Assembly (NCBI GenBank): GCA_946480695.1 | Contig: CAMLKG010000007.1 | Coordinates: 62,001-126,000 of the forward strand | Source: an uncultured Cellvibrio sp. | GTDB taxonomy: Bacteria; Pseudomonadota; Gammaproteobacteria; Pseudomonadales; Cellvibrionaceae | Direction: 5' to 3' | Length of the DNA: 64,000 nt | Position numbers and translations under genes: made by a program | Shown here: positions 55,913 to 64,000 of the stretch, piece by piece | How the letters are laid out: the number at the start of each line of letters is the position of its first letter | Position numbering within the stretch: the stretch's first letter is position 1 | The notes under the pieces: generated by a model | The model's database searches: none | What the model was told of the DNA's origin: nothing | Seen by the model: the letters and a program-made list of their open reading frames with translations, nothing else

Positions 55913-55941
55913 TTGACCCTCTCGGGCACTGTTGGTATAAA
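55913..55941 (+). promoter_or_regulatory. hupB: sigma70 promoter of hupB
   Basis: TTGACC (55913-55918), 17-base spacer, TATAAA (55936-55941): a strong promoter about 90 bases before the hupB GTG. Confidence 0.7.
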
Positions 55942-56031
55942 TCGCAATTCATTTGCTGTGCAGCCAATTAAATTATCGCGACATTAATTTGCGCTGTATT
56001 TTTAGAAACAAATAATCAAAAGGGGTTAAGT

Positions 56032-56304
56032 GTGAACAAAACTGAGCTGATTGAAGCCATTGCCGCATCGGCAGATATTCCTAAAGCGGCTGCTGGGCGT
56101 GCATTGGATGCAGTAGTAGAAAGCATCACTGGTGCCCTGAAGAATGGCGATTCTGTAGTTTTGGTAGGCTTTGGTACATTCGCGGTGAAAGAAAGGGCAG
56201 CTCGTACCGGCCGTAACCCTCAAACGGGACAAGAAATTAAAATTGCTGCAGCTAAAGTTCCCGGTTTTAAGCCAGGTAAAGCTCTTAAAGATGCAGTTAA
56301 CTAA
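56032..56304 (+). CDS. hupB: DNA-binding protein HU-beta
   Basis: Small nucleoid protein that bends DNA without sequence preference. The 90-aa protein starts at GTG 56032 ([11 protein letters not shown]) with AGGGG upstream, has the DNA arm [21 protein letters not shown] and the C-terminal [15 protein letters not shown]. The lon-hupB-ppiD order is conserved in gammaproteobacteria. It is a paralogue of ihfB at 12772 but lacks the IHF-specific arm sequence. Confidence 0.97.
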   Translation: MNKTELIEAIAASADIPKAAAGRALDAVVESITGALKNGDSVVLVGFGTFAVKERAARTGRNPQTGQEIKIAAAKVPGFKPGKALKDAVN

Positions 56305-56340
56305 GTAATAAGTTCCGACGCACCTTGAATTGGAACAGGC

Positions 56341-56370
56341 AAAAGGCGCATTTCGGTGCGCCTTTTTCTT
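56341..56370 (+). terminator. rho-independent terminator after hupB
   Basis: AAAGGCGCA-TTTCGG-TGCGCCTTT stem with TTTTTCTT. Confidence 0.9.
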
Positions 56371-56487
56371 AACGATCAAGGTAGATTGATCTAATTATAA
56401 AAAGATCAAATGCTAGAAAAAATAATTAAACCAAATCTCATTTGTGCGAGCAACAGCGCAAAATGTTTTCCCTGCTAGGAGTTTAAA

Positions 56488-58353
56488 ATGCTGCAACACC
56501 TCAGAGACAATTCAAGAGGCGTGATCTCTTTTATTTTGATCGGCTTTTTGGTGATAATTTTCGCCCTGACTGGTGTTGAAGCACTATTTAACTGGGATAC
56601 ATCGGCGAACCAGGCAGCTAAAGTGAATGGAGAAGCGGTCACAGAAATGGATGTTGCCCGTGCGATCAATATCCAGAAGCAACAGATGCTGAATACATAT
56701 GGCGATCAGGTTCCGGCGGAATTCCTCAGTGACGAATACCTGCGTAAACCGGTACTTGAGAGTTTGGTTCAACGGAAAGTTTTGTTCCAGGCAGCAGAAA
56801 ATAATGGCATGACCGTAGGTGGGGCTTATTTGCATGAGCAAATTGCCGGCACCCAACAATTCAAAAACGAAGCCGGTACTTTTGATAACAACCGTTACCA
56901 GCAGGCACTCCGTAACATGGGTTACACCCATGGCACTTATACCAAGCTTTTATCTGAAGAGCTTGTGATCAATCAACTACAAACGGGTGTAACATCGACA
57001 GCATTTGCAACTCCTGCTCAACTGGATGATGTGGTGGCGTTAAGCTTCCAATCCCGGGATATTTCATACGTAGTCCTTCCTTCAGCAAAGATTCGTGAAT
57101 CCATCACTCTGGAAGATACAGAGATCCAATCCTATTACGATGCAAATCAGCAATCCTTTACTAGCGAAGAGCAAATTGCTGTTGATTATATCAATCTCAG
57201 CGTTGGTGATTTAGCGAAGGACGTTTCAATCAGTGAGGATCAGGTTCGCAAACAATATGAGCAAAATTTGTCCTCTTTTGTAGCAACGCCGGAGCGCCAA
57301 GCGGCGCATATTTTGATTGAAAATAATGATGCAGACAAAATCAGGTTAATTTCGGAGAAGCTTGCTGCTGGCGAGGATTTTGCGAAACTCGCACAGGAAT
57401 ACTCTGATGATTTGGGAAGTAAAGAGCAGGGGGGGGACCTGGGCTTTACTAAAGGCGATGCATTCCCTGCTGAATTTGAAGCTGCCCTGGGTGCTTTAAA
57501 GGTAAGTGAGGTTTCTCCTGCGGTAAAAACAGATGCGGGCACTCATTTTATTAAATTGCTTGCCGAGAAAGGTTCAGAGCCGCCTGTATTCGAAGAGCAA
57601 AAAGCAAGCATAGAAGAGCAATTGAAACGCGCCGAAGCTGAGACGATGTTTGTCGCCCAACTGGAAAAATTACGCGATCTTTCTTACAACGCTGAAAACC
57701 TGGCAGATGTTGCCCAGGAGTTGGGTGTAAAAGTGCAAAATTCCGGCTTGTTTGAGCGCAATAAGGGCAAGGATCTGATGGCGAATCCAAAAGTCGTAAG
57801 CGCAGCTTTCGCCCCTGAAGTTGTGCAAGATGGAAACAGCAGTGATGTGATTGAGATCGATTCAAGCAATGTTGTTGTTTTAAAGAAAACTGACTATAAG
57901 CCAGCTCAGGTTAAACCTATTGCCGAAGTGCGTGAACAAATCATTAATATTCTTAAAGATCAAAAAGCCCGTACGATGCTTAGCGAGCAGGGCGCCAAAA
58001 TGATTGCAGATTTGAGAGCTGGCGCTAAATTTGAAGAATTGAGCAAGGCAAATTCTATTGAATTCAAACAAGTAAAAGGGGCTACCAGGAACCACGTTGA
58101 TATAGATGCAGATGTATTGCGTTATGCTTTCAGCATGGGCAAACCCCAGGCGAACACTTCCAACTATGGCAGCGTAATGACAAGTGCGGGAGATTTAGCC
58201 ATTGTTGCGTTGGAGGCGGTAACGCCAGGCAGTTATGAAAAAGTAACCCCTGAGCAAAAGACAGCAATTGTTGCGCAATTGGGGAATATTTATGGCCGCA
58301 ATGATTTCAGCAGTTATCAAAAATTCCTGAAAGATGCGGCCGACATAGAATAA
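56488..58353 (+). CDS. ppiD: peptidyl-prolyl cis-trans isomerase D (SurA/PpiD family)
   Basis: Inner-membrane-anchored periplasmic chaperone that helps newly exported proteins fold. The 621-aa protein has an N-terminal membrane helix (VISFILIGFLVIIFALTGVEALF), a SurA-like N-terminal chaperone region (about 35-190), one parvulin domain (about 260-360: AAHILIENND, GGDLGFTKGDAFPAEFE, HFIKLLAEKG), and a C-terminal helical part. Length and layout match PpiD. The ribosome-binding site AGGAG lies seven bases before the ATG. In E. coli ppiD is under Cpx control; no CpxR-type box was seen upstream here. Confidence 0.95.
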   Translation: MLQHLRDNSRGVISFILIGFLVIIFALTGVEALFNWDTSANQAAKVNGEAVTEMDVARAINIQKQQMLNTYGDQVPAEFLSDEYLRKPVLESLVQRKVLFQAAENNGMTVGGAYLHEQIAGTQQFKNEAGTFDNNRYQQALRNMGYTHGTYTKLLSEELVINQLQTGVTSTAFATPAQLDDVVALSFQSRDISYVVLPSAKIRESITLEDTEIQSYYDANQQSFTSEEQIAVDYINLSVGDLAKDVSISEDQVRKQYEQNLSSFVATPERQAAHILIENNDADKIRLISEKLAAGEDFAKLAQEYSDDLGSKEQGGDLGFTKGDAFPAEFEAALGALKVSEVSPAVKTDAGTHFIKLLAEKGSEPPVFEEQKASIEEQLKRAEAETMFVAQLEKLRDLSYNAENLADVAQELGVKVQNSGLFERNKGKDLMANPKVVSAAFAPEVVQDGNSSDVIEIDSSNVVVLKKTDYKPAQVKPIAEVREQIINILKDQKARTMLSEQGAKMIADLRAGAKFEELSKANSIEFKQVKGATRNHVDIDADVLRYAFSMGKPQANTSNYGSVMTSAGDLAIVALEAVTPGSYEKVTPEQKTAIVAQLGNIYGRNDFSSYQKFLKDAADIE

Positions 58354-58374
58354 GCTAACAGTTGTAAATGATTA

Positions 58375-58412
58375 GAGGGGCCCGACGAGATAAATGAGGC
58401 CCCTTTAATTTG
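58375..58412 (+). terminator. terminator after ppiD
   Basis: AGAGGGGCC and GGCCCCTTT arms around a 14-base loop, followed by TTTAATTT. Longer loop than usual, so strength uncertain. Confidence 0.65.
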
Positions 58413-58439
58413 CTTCTCTATTTTTTTAACCTGTTCTTC

Positions 58440-59192
58440 CTAATAGAGTACTCGCCTAAACATCCCTATCGCCATCTGATAGCCCAGCAACTGTAGCTCC
58501 GCATCATATCTGTCCCCTTCATCGCGCATAAAAGCATGTACTCCGTTGAATTCATGCCATGTAAAATTTACTGCTTTCTCCACCAGGGTTTTATAAACCA
58601 ACGCACGTCCTTCCGGCGGGATGTGGGGATCTTGCTTTCCCCAAATCATTTGTAACTCACCTTTAATTTCACCTGTGCGGGCAAGGCTTTCATTTCCTGG
58701 ATTGGAGGGAGTCAAGCCGGAGTGGATATCGGTAGCATAGAAACAACTGGTGGCGGAAATCCCCGGATTAATTGCGGCTCGATATGCAAGCCCACCGCCC
58801 AGGCAAAACCCCATGGCACCGATTTTTCCAGAGCAATACTCCAGTGTTCGCACATAATCGATGATAGTTTGTGTATCCGAATCATGGGCTTCCAGATATT
58901 TGGCGACTTTATCGGCATTGCCTTTATCGCGCCCGGCATCGTCGTAACCGAGCACAGTACCGATTGGATTTAATTCATGGAAAACTTCTGGCACTATCAC
59001 AACAAAACCGTGACCGGCCATCATTTGCGCGCTCCTGCGAATGGGTGAGGTTTGCTGGAATATTTCCGAGTAAAGGATAATTGCAGGAAACTTTTTCCCC
59101 GTTGTTTCATGGGTATCTTTAGGGCGATAAACATAACACCGCATTGTGCCGGTAGGTGTTTCCAAATCAATTTGATGATTTTGAATTAGCAT
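58440..59192 (-). CDS. dienelactone hydrolase family protein
   Basis: Alpha/beta-hydrolase with a cysteine nucleophile. The 250-aa product has the nucleophile elbow GFCLGG (Cys130), the acid in KQDPHIPPEGR and the histidine in GVHAFMRDE, so the triad is intact. Dienelactone hydrolases open the lactone ring in chlorocatechol degradation, but the family is broad and no degradation genes lie here, so the substrate is unknown. No signal peptide. It may form an operon with pabB: pabB ends 21 bases after this gene starts upstream, on the same strand. Confidence 0.88.
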   Translation of the reverse strand: MLIQNHQIDLETPTGTMRCYVYRPKDTHETTGKKFPAIILYSEIFQQTSPIRRSAQMMAGHGFVVIVPEVFHELNPIGTVLGYDDAGRDKGNADKVAKYLEAHDSDTQTIIDYVRTLEYCSGKIGAMGFCLGGGLAYRAAINPGISATSCFYATDIHSGLTPSNPGNESLARTGEIKGELQMIWGKQDPHIPPEGRALVYKTLVEKAVNFTWHEFNGVHAFMRDEGDRYDAELQLLGYQMAIGMFRRVLY

Positions 59193-59212
59193 CGTCTTTC
59201 CTCAATTAATAT

Positions 59213-60697
59213 TCAGTTACTAAAATTACGTTCCAGCGTATCCATCAGCACCTTAACCTTAGCGATGGATTCGCGATATTCCTGTTCTGTTTCCGAGTCT
59301 GCGACAATACCTCCACCACCCCAACAATATATTTTATCTTTGTCACAAACCAACGTACGTATGGCAATGCTGGTATCCATTTGGCCGCTTGTACTGATGT
59401 AACCCAGGCTGCCACAATAAATTGAGCGCCGTACCGGCTCCAACTCTTCAATAATTTCCATCGCGCGGATTTTGGGGGCACCAGTAATACTGCCTCCCGG
59501 GAAACTGTCCCTTAATACATCAATTGCTGAGGCATCACCATTTAATTCCGCGGTTACAGTGCTCACCAAATGATGAACGTTAGCGAATGTTTGTAATTTA
59601 CATAATTCAGGCACCCGTACATTGACACAATGTTTACTTAAATCATTGCGTAACAAATCTACGATCATTACATTTTCAGCATAATTCTTCGGGCTTTGCT
59701 CCAACCAATGTGCATTCGCCGCATCTTCGTCGGGGGTCGCACCGCGGTTGATGGTTCCCTTAATGGGTTTGGTTTCAACTTGTCGGCCTTTCACTTGAAT
59801 GAAACGTTCGGGGGATAGGCTCAGTATTGCCCCGTCTTCAAGCTGTAGATAACCGGAAAAAGGCGAAGGCAAAACCTCGCGTAGTGTTAGATAGGCCACC
59901 AACGAATCACCGCGAAATTCCGCACTGAACCGCTGCGCGAAGTTAACCTGGTAGCAATCCCCGGCGTAGATGTATTCCTTGATTTTGGCGATAGCCGATG
60001 AGTAATCCTCCCTATCAATATCGTTCTTGAAATGCTCGAGTTGGAAGGCGGCAGTGTTGATAAAATGTTGTATGCCGCAATTCTGGAAAGTTTCGGTTAA
60101 GGCGTGGGGGAAAAGTGCCTCTATTGTTGAAAAGTTATAGGTTCCTGCTATGGCATTACTTAACGCTTCATTCGTTACCAGCCAAGCCTGTTGCAACTCA
60201 TGGTCCTGCACAATTGCCCAGGGATAAATACCCACACGTAAATCAGGCAAGCTAATATCCGGTAATGCCTTACTCGGCATTTTTTCCAGGCGACGCCCCA
60301 CATCATAACCAAAATAACCTAGCGCACCTCCTGTGAAAGGGAGAGGTTGCGCGTAAAGGCTATCAACAGGTAAGAGTTTTTTGAGCAGGGTGAAAGGGTT
60401 CTGGGCGGACTCTTCGGAATGGCCATTATTGAAGCGAATGCGGGTTGTTTCACCGGAAGTTTCCAGTAAGCATTGCGGAGCGGCACTCAAAATATCGAAG
60501 CGTCCGTAAGGGCTGCCGGGACGCCCCGAATCAAGCCATACCGCAGAGGGCAAATGGCGAATGCGCAAAAACCAGAGCGCGGACTCTGGCTGGTAAACAA
60601 TGGGTTTAATTGAGAGACCTGGTTGCATTTTGTGGAATATCGCAAATCGAAACTGAAACGCTTGGCCTGGAATAGGACGCAAACAAGATGCGTCCAT
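59213..60697 (-). CDS. pabB: aminodeoxychorismate synthase component I
   Basis: Makes 4-amino-4-deoxychorismate from chorismate for folate synthesis, with a glutaminase partner (PabA) that is not present here. The 494-aa chorismate-binding protein has TKPIKGTINRG (catalytic lysine), VMIVDLLRNDLS, SFPGGSITGAPKIRAMEII and YCGSLGYIST. PIKGT rather than PIAGT distinguishes PabB from TrpE. The ATG at 60697 has AAGGT five bases upstream; an ATG at 60628 (MQPGLSIKP) would remove 23 residues that look unlike the family. Confidence 0.93.
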   Translation of the reverse strand: MDASCLRPIPGQAFQFRFAIFHKMQPGLSIKPIVYQPESALWFLRIRHLPSAVWLDSGRPGSPYGRFDILSAAPQCLLETSGETTRIRFNNGHSEESAQNPFTLLKKLLPVDSLYAQPLPFTGGALGYFGYDVGRRLEKMPSKALPDISLPDLRVGIYPWAIVQDHELQQAWLVTNEALSNAIAGTYNFSTIEALFPHALTETFQNCGIQHFINTAAFQLEHFKNDIDREDYSSAIAKIKEYIYAGDCYQVNFAQRFSAEFRGDSLVAYLTLREVLPSPFSGYLQLEDGAILSLSPERFIQVKGRQVETKPIKGTINRGATPDEDAANAHWLEQSPKNYAENVMIVDLLRNDLSKHCVNVRVPELCKLQTFANVHHLVSTVTAELNGDASAIDVLRDSFPGGSITGAPKIRAMEIIEELEPVRRSIYCGSLGYISTSGQMDTSIAIRTLVCDKDKIYCWGGGGIVADSETEQEYRESIAKVKVLMDTLERNFSN

Positions 60698-60948
60698 TCT
60701 ACCTTATACTGCCGGAGGTTATTCGCATTGATGGGCGGTTATGTTGACGGGTGCTAGCCAGGCACTAAAGTAACCGTCCGCCTGGCAACGAGTTGCCCGA
60801 ATGCGAGCATTCAGGCGCCCTTGGAATCCTGTATAGAAAAACGATAACCTGTTGCCGGGCAACATGTATTTGAAAATATGCTGGTTGGCCGGACCTGGCA
60901 TGAGCCCAAGGGTCCGGTATTGAATATTGCTGGCCTTAACAGTGGTGA

Positions 60949-61584
60949 ATGGAGCTTATGGATATAATTCTTTTTTTTATCGCATTACTTATCGGTGGTT
61001 TTGTCTCATGGCAGGGATTCAGTTGGTATTACGCCAAAAAATTACAACCTCAGGTACAGGACGTAAGTATTGAATCACAGGTGCTGCTTGAACGCATCGA
61101 AAAAGTATTTAAAGTTGTTTTAGCGGAAGGCTACTTCACTGAAATTTATGACCACAGCACCAAAAAAGATTTTTTTGGTATCTTCAAAACCAACAGCAAG
61201 GCCCTGGTAGTGGCAAAAGCAAAAGTATCGATAGGATTTGATTTTTCAAAAATGCGTTTCCGTCGCGACCATCATAATCAGCACTTAATTATCGAACATT
61301 TTGCGGAGGCGGAAATTCTTTCCATAGATACCGACTACAAATTCTATGACTTAAACCAGGGCTTATTAAATAAATTTGATAATGAAGACTATACCGAAAT
61401 ACTTGCCGAAGCCAAAAAGCTAATGCAGGAAAAGGCACAACAGAGTGAATTGCCACAAATTGCCCGGAAACAACTTGAAACGATGATGCAGCAGCTCTGC
61501 GCGTCGGTTGGTTGGCAATTAGAGCAGGAGCGGGTACTTGAACCGCTGAAAACAGTTCAGGTATTAACCGGTGATAATAAATAA
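60949..61584 (+). CDS. DUF4230-like membrane-anchored protein
   Basis: A 211-aa protein with a single N-terminal membrane helix (IILFFIALLIGGFVSWQGFSW) and a soluble domain with VLAEGYFTEIYDHS, KALVVAKAKVSIGFDFSKMRF and LIIEHFAEAEILSIDTDY, a pattern I associate with DUF4230 (from memory). No catalytic motif is apparent. The start is either 60949 or the ATG at 60958; neither has an ideal ribosome-binding site. It is 22 bases upstream of the DUF2339 gene on the same strand, so the two probably form an operon and work at the inner membrane. Confidence 0.75.
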   Translation: MELMDIILFFIALLIGGFVSWQGFSWYYAKKLQPQVQDVSIESQVLLERIEKVFKVVLAEGYFTEIYDHSTKKDFFGIFKTNSKALVVAKAKVSIGFDFSKMRFRRDHHNQHLIIEHFAEAEILSIDTDYKFYDLNQGLLNKFDNEDYTEILAEAKKLMQEKAQQSELPQIARKQLETMMQQLCASVGWQLEQERVLEPLKTVQVLTGDNK

Positions 61585-61606
61585 ATCCAGATAACAGGGA
61601 ATCCTC

Positions 61607-64000
61607 ATGGTATTACTCATTATATTTACAATTGCAGGAATGTTCCTCGGGGAGTTTATTTTCAGTGATTCGGGTTGGCTTATTGGTGGGGTATTGGGTT
61701 TCCTTATTACTAAAATAACCCGGATGACCTATCAAATAAATCGCATGGAACGTGATCTTAAATCATTGCAGGAACAGAAAGGATCGATATCGGAACTCTC
61801 ACAACAAACCCAACCACAAGCGGCGGCTATTCCGGAATCGACCGGCGCCCCGGAGGAAAAACCAATTCCGCTGGCAGAGCGTTTGAAAGCGCATGGAATT
61901 GAGCTGCCACCTGCTGAAATAACCAATATCAAGGATGTCGCTCCAGGGGCTGAAGGATGGATAGAGGAAACAAATCCATTACAACCGGTGCAAACAGCCC
62001 CAAAGCCGCAAATATTCAACCAGGAAAAACCAGCACAGCTAAATTTGCTTGAAAAAGCGATTGATTATGTACGTCATTTTTTTACCGAAGGCAATCCCAT
62101 CGTTCGTATTGGCATGGTGGTAATGTTCTTTGGTTTAAGTTTCCTGGTGAAATATGCCTCTAATCAAGGCTTGTTGCCATTGGAATTGCGTATGGCAGCC
62201 GTCGCTGTTATTGCAATAATCCTGATCGGCCTTGGATGGAAAACGCGCACGAGGGAAGGCGGATATGGATTGGTTTTGCAAGGTGGGGGCATAGCCGCAC
62301 TTTATCTTACGGTGTTTGCCGCGGCAAAAATGTACTCGTTAATGCCCGGTGGGATCGCATTGGGTTTTATGTTTATTATTGTCGTATTTGGAACGGCACT
62401 TGCCATTTTACAAAACGCACAAGTGCTGGCGCTTATGGCAACGACAGGTGGATTCCTTGCACCAATTCTCACATCTGACGGATCGGGAAATCATATCGGC
62501 TTATTTAGTTTTTATTTATTGTTAAATATCGGCATTCTTGCCATTGCGTGGTTTAAGTCCTGGCGCCTGTTGAATTGGGTCGGTTTTGTATTTACCTTTG
62601 TTATTACGTCTTTGTGGGGTGTTCTAAAATATGAGCCACATCTCTACGCAAGCACCCAGCCATTTTTACTAGCATTTTTTGCGCTTTATTTGATTGTCTC
62701 GATTTTATTCTCACTCAAACAACCTCCGGATTTAAAAGGCCTTGTAGATGGTAGCCTGGTATTTGGTTTACCCATCGTCGGCTTCGGTTTACAAACAGCC
62801 TTGCTAAAGCACACTGAATTCGGCCTGGCTATCAGCGCACTTATCCTTGCAGCAGTGTATATCCTTATCGCGCGATTGCTGTGGGCAACATACCAACATA
62901 CCCATCGTGTCTTAATCGAATCTTTCATCGCCTTGGGTGTGTGTTTTGCCACGCTGAGTATTCCACTCGCACTGGATGCACAATGGACATCGGCAACTTG
63001 GGCTATTGAGGCCAGCGGTTTAATATGGATAGGGTTGCGCCAATGCAGGCTGTTGCCCCGCCTGGCGGGCTATTCTTTGCATATTGCGGCTGCGTTTTCA
63101 TTAATTATGCATGGTATCGAAGTCGGTGACCTGCCTGTGCTGAGCGGAGATTTTATTGGGCTGTTAATCCTTTCTATTTCTGCGCTATGCATTGCATACT
63201 TGATTGACCGGTACGCCGGGAAATTACACCACCGCGAAAAAAAACTTGCTGTGGTTGCACATACATTGGGTTGGCTATGGTGGCTCACGGCAGGTTATCT
63301 TGAAATTAATGAACATGTTCCCGGAGAAAACCATTTCTCCTGCCTGGTTATATTTCTTGCTCTGTCTGTTGCGATATTATCAATAATCAGTCAAAAAATA
63401 TCTTGGCCAATGCTAGGTAATGTTGGCTATTGGATGCTCCCCCTTACTACGCTATTGGCTATGCATATTTTTGGCGAAGGGTTGTTTATCGGTTATGAGG
63501 TTTATCCATCCCAAGGCTGGAACCTATTGGCGTTGGCGATTTTCTTCATGATTCAATATCGGTTCTTGTGGCGGCAACGCGAACGGGGCGCGCATGGATT
63601 GCTCAGTGTTTACCATATATTGAGCGCATGGTTTCTATTTTCATTGTGTTATTGGGAAGCTTTACACTGGCAGGATTATTTCCAATGGTACGGTACCGGT
63701 GCCGCCGTATTGTGGTTCGCATGCCTTGTTATTCCGTTGGTAACCTTATTGTGTTTCAATCAAAAATCATTTTGGCCTTTTAATGTGTATCCAGCTGATT
63801 ATAAAAATTTAATTCCGGCTCCTTTGTTGTTTTTACTGTTGTGCTGGTTTTTATATGCCTCCCGCTATTCCGGAGTTACCGACCAGTTTTACCTACCGCT
63901 ATTAAATCCACTCGATCTGGCCCAGGCTGCAGTGTTGCTGATCTTCAGCTACGCCCTGAAACGTGGTTTTATCGGATTGGATGCAACACCTGCAAATTTT
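61607..64000 (+). CDS. DUF2339 multi-pass membrane protein (3' end cut by window)
   Basis: The open frame from the ATG at 61607 runs without a stop to the window end (798 codons visible; DUF2339 proteins are often 900-1000 aa). It has an N-terminal hydrophobic region (residues 1-40), a polar linker with coiled-coil character and proline-rich sequence (about 45-145), then a long series of membrane helices beginning IVRIGMVVMFFGLSFLVKYAS, with conserved GGGIAALYLT and ATTGGFLAPIL motifs. Function of the family is unknown; it is an inner-membrane protein, and the size suggests a channel or transport-like role, which is inference. Downstream partner of the DUF4230-like gene. Confidence 0.85.
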   Translation, partial: MVLLIIFTIAGMFLGEFIFSDSGWLIGGVLGFLITKITRMTYQINRMERDLKSLQEQKGSISELSQQTQPQAAAIPESTGAPEEKPIPLAERLKAHGIELPPAEITNIKDVAPGAEGWIEETNPLQPVQTAPKPQIFNQEKPAQLNLLEKAIDYVRHFFTEGNPIVRIGMVVMFFGLSFLVKYASNQGLLPLELRMAAVAVIAIILIGLGWKTRTREGGYGLVLQGGGIAALYLTVFAAAKMYSLMPGGIALGFMFIIVVFGTALAILQNAQVLALMATTGGFLAPILTSDGSGNHIGLFSFYLLLNIGILAIAWFKSWRLLNWVGFVFTFVITSLWGVLKYEPHLYASTQPFLLAFFALYLIVSILFSLKQPPDLKGLVDGSLVFGLPIVGFGLQTALLKHTEFGLAISALILAAVYILIARLLWATYQHTHRVLIESFIALGVCFATLSIPLALDAQWTSATWAIEASGLIWIGLRQCRLLPRLAGYSLHIAAAFSLIMHGIEVGDLPVLSGDFIGLLILSISALCIAYLIDRYAGKLHHREKKLAVVAHTLGWLWWLTAGYLEINEHVPGENHFSCLVIFLALSVAILSIISQKISWPMLGNVGYWMLPLTTLLAMHIFGEGLFIGYEVYPSQGWNLLALAIFFMIQYRFLWRQRERGAHGLLSVYHILSAWFLFSLCYWEALHWQDYFQWYGTGAAVLWFACLVIPLVTLLCFNQKSFWPFNVYPADYKNLIPAPLLFLLLCWFLYASRYSGVTDQFYLPLLNPLDLAQAAVLLIFSYALKRGFIGLDATPANF

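Noticed and set aside
60719..60901. 60-codon minus-strand frame between pabB and the DUF4230-like gene
   Set aside because: No ribosome-binding site, no recognisable domain, composition like noncoding sequence; probably chance.
1..64000. CRISPR arrays, insertion sequences, prophage or toxin-antitoxin genes
   Set aside because: I looked for repeated spacers, transposase motifs, integrases, phage structural genes and small paired toxin genes and saw none. All long frames match core or conserved families.

Overview
The window looks like a chromosomal core segment of a gammaproteobacterium close to Pseudomonas and most probably in the Cellvibrionaceae (Cellvibrio-like). That rests on gene content and order (topA, DUF6586-like gene, tRNA-Leu, tig, clpP, clpX, lon, hupB, ppiD; the scpA-scpB-rluB block; rpsA-ihfB; cmoA-cmoB), on protein character and on a moderate GC content. 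I see no prophage, insertion sequence, integron or CRISPR array. The first gene (tyrA) and the last (a DUF2339 membrane protein) are cut by the window edges.

Region 1 (1-14.1 kb): prephenate dehydrogenase, sulfate activation (cysD-cysN), a ComEA-like helix-hairpin-helix protein, pyrF and cmk. These are followed by a sugar-nucleotide cassette (phosphomannomutase, galU, manC, ugd) supplying GDP-mannose, UDP-glucose and UDP-glucuronate, then rpsA, ihfB and a convergent WbpL/WecA-type glycosyl-phosphate transferase. This is the usual tyrA-aroA-cmk-rpsA-ihfB neighbourhood, opened up: aroA is absent and other modules lie between its members. Region 2 (14.1-25.5 kb): an ammonium transporter with a sigma54/NtrC-type upstream region; a minus-strand cyclophilin-pdxJ-TrmH operon; SH3/YciI/VC0807-like genes; RNase AM-type PHP protein, YciO, ScpA, ScpB, RluB; and a diguanylate cyclase.

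Region 3 (25.7-31 kb): a CpxA/CpxR two-component system divergent from a CpxP/Spy-like gene with a CpxR-type direct repeat between them, a flavodoxin, and cmoA-cmoB for tRNA wobble-uridine modification. Region 4 (31.2-39.3 kb) is the least explained part. It holds an EAL-CBS-GGDEF protein, a receiver-TPR protein, a soluble histidine kinase whose start overlaps or closely follows it, a double-FHA membrane-tail protein, a DUF5610-like protein, a small glutaredoxin-like protein, and an EAL-HDOD gene broken by a frameshift. I read it as a signalling module bordered by c-di-GMP proteins.

Region 5 (39.4-64 kb): soluble lytic transglycosylase, ABC-F ATPase Uup, a universal stress protein, two unknown membrane-anchored proteins, topA, tRNA-Leu(UAG), and the proteostasis run tig-clpP-clpX-lon-hupB-ppiD. 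clpP and lon each have a sigma32-like promoter. Then come a dienelactone-hydrolase-family enzyme, pabB, a DUF4230-like protein and the partial DUF2339 protein. Promoter, operator and terminator calls were made by reading the sequence and are untested.
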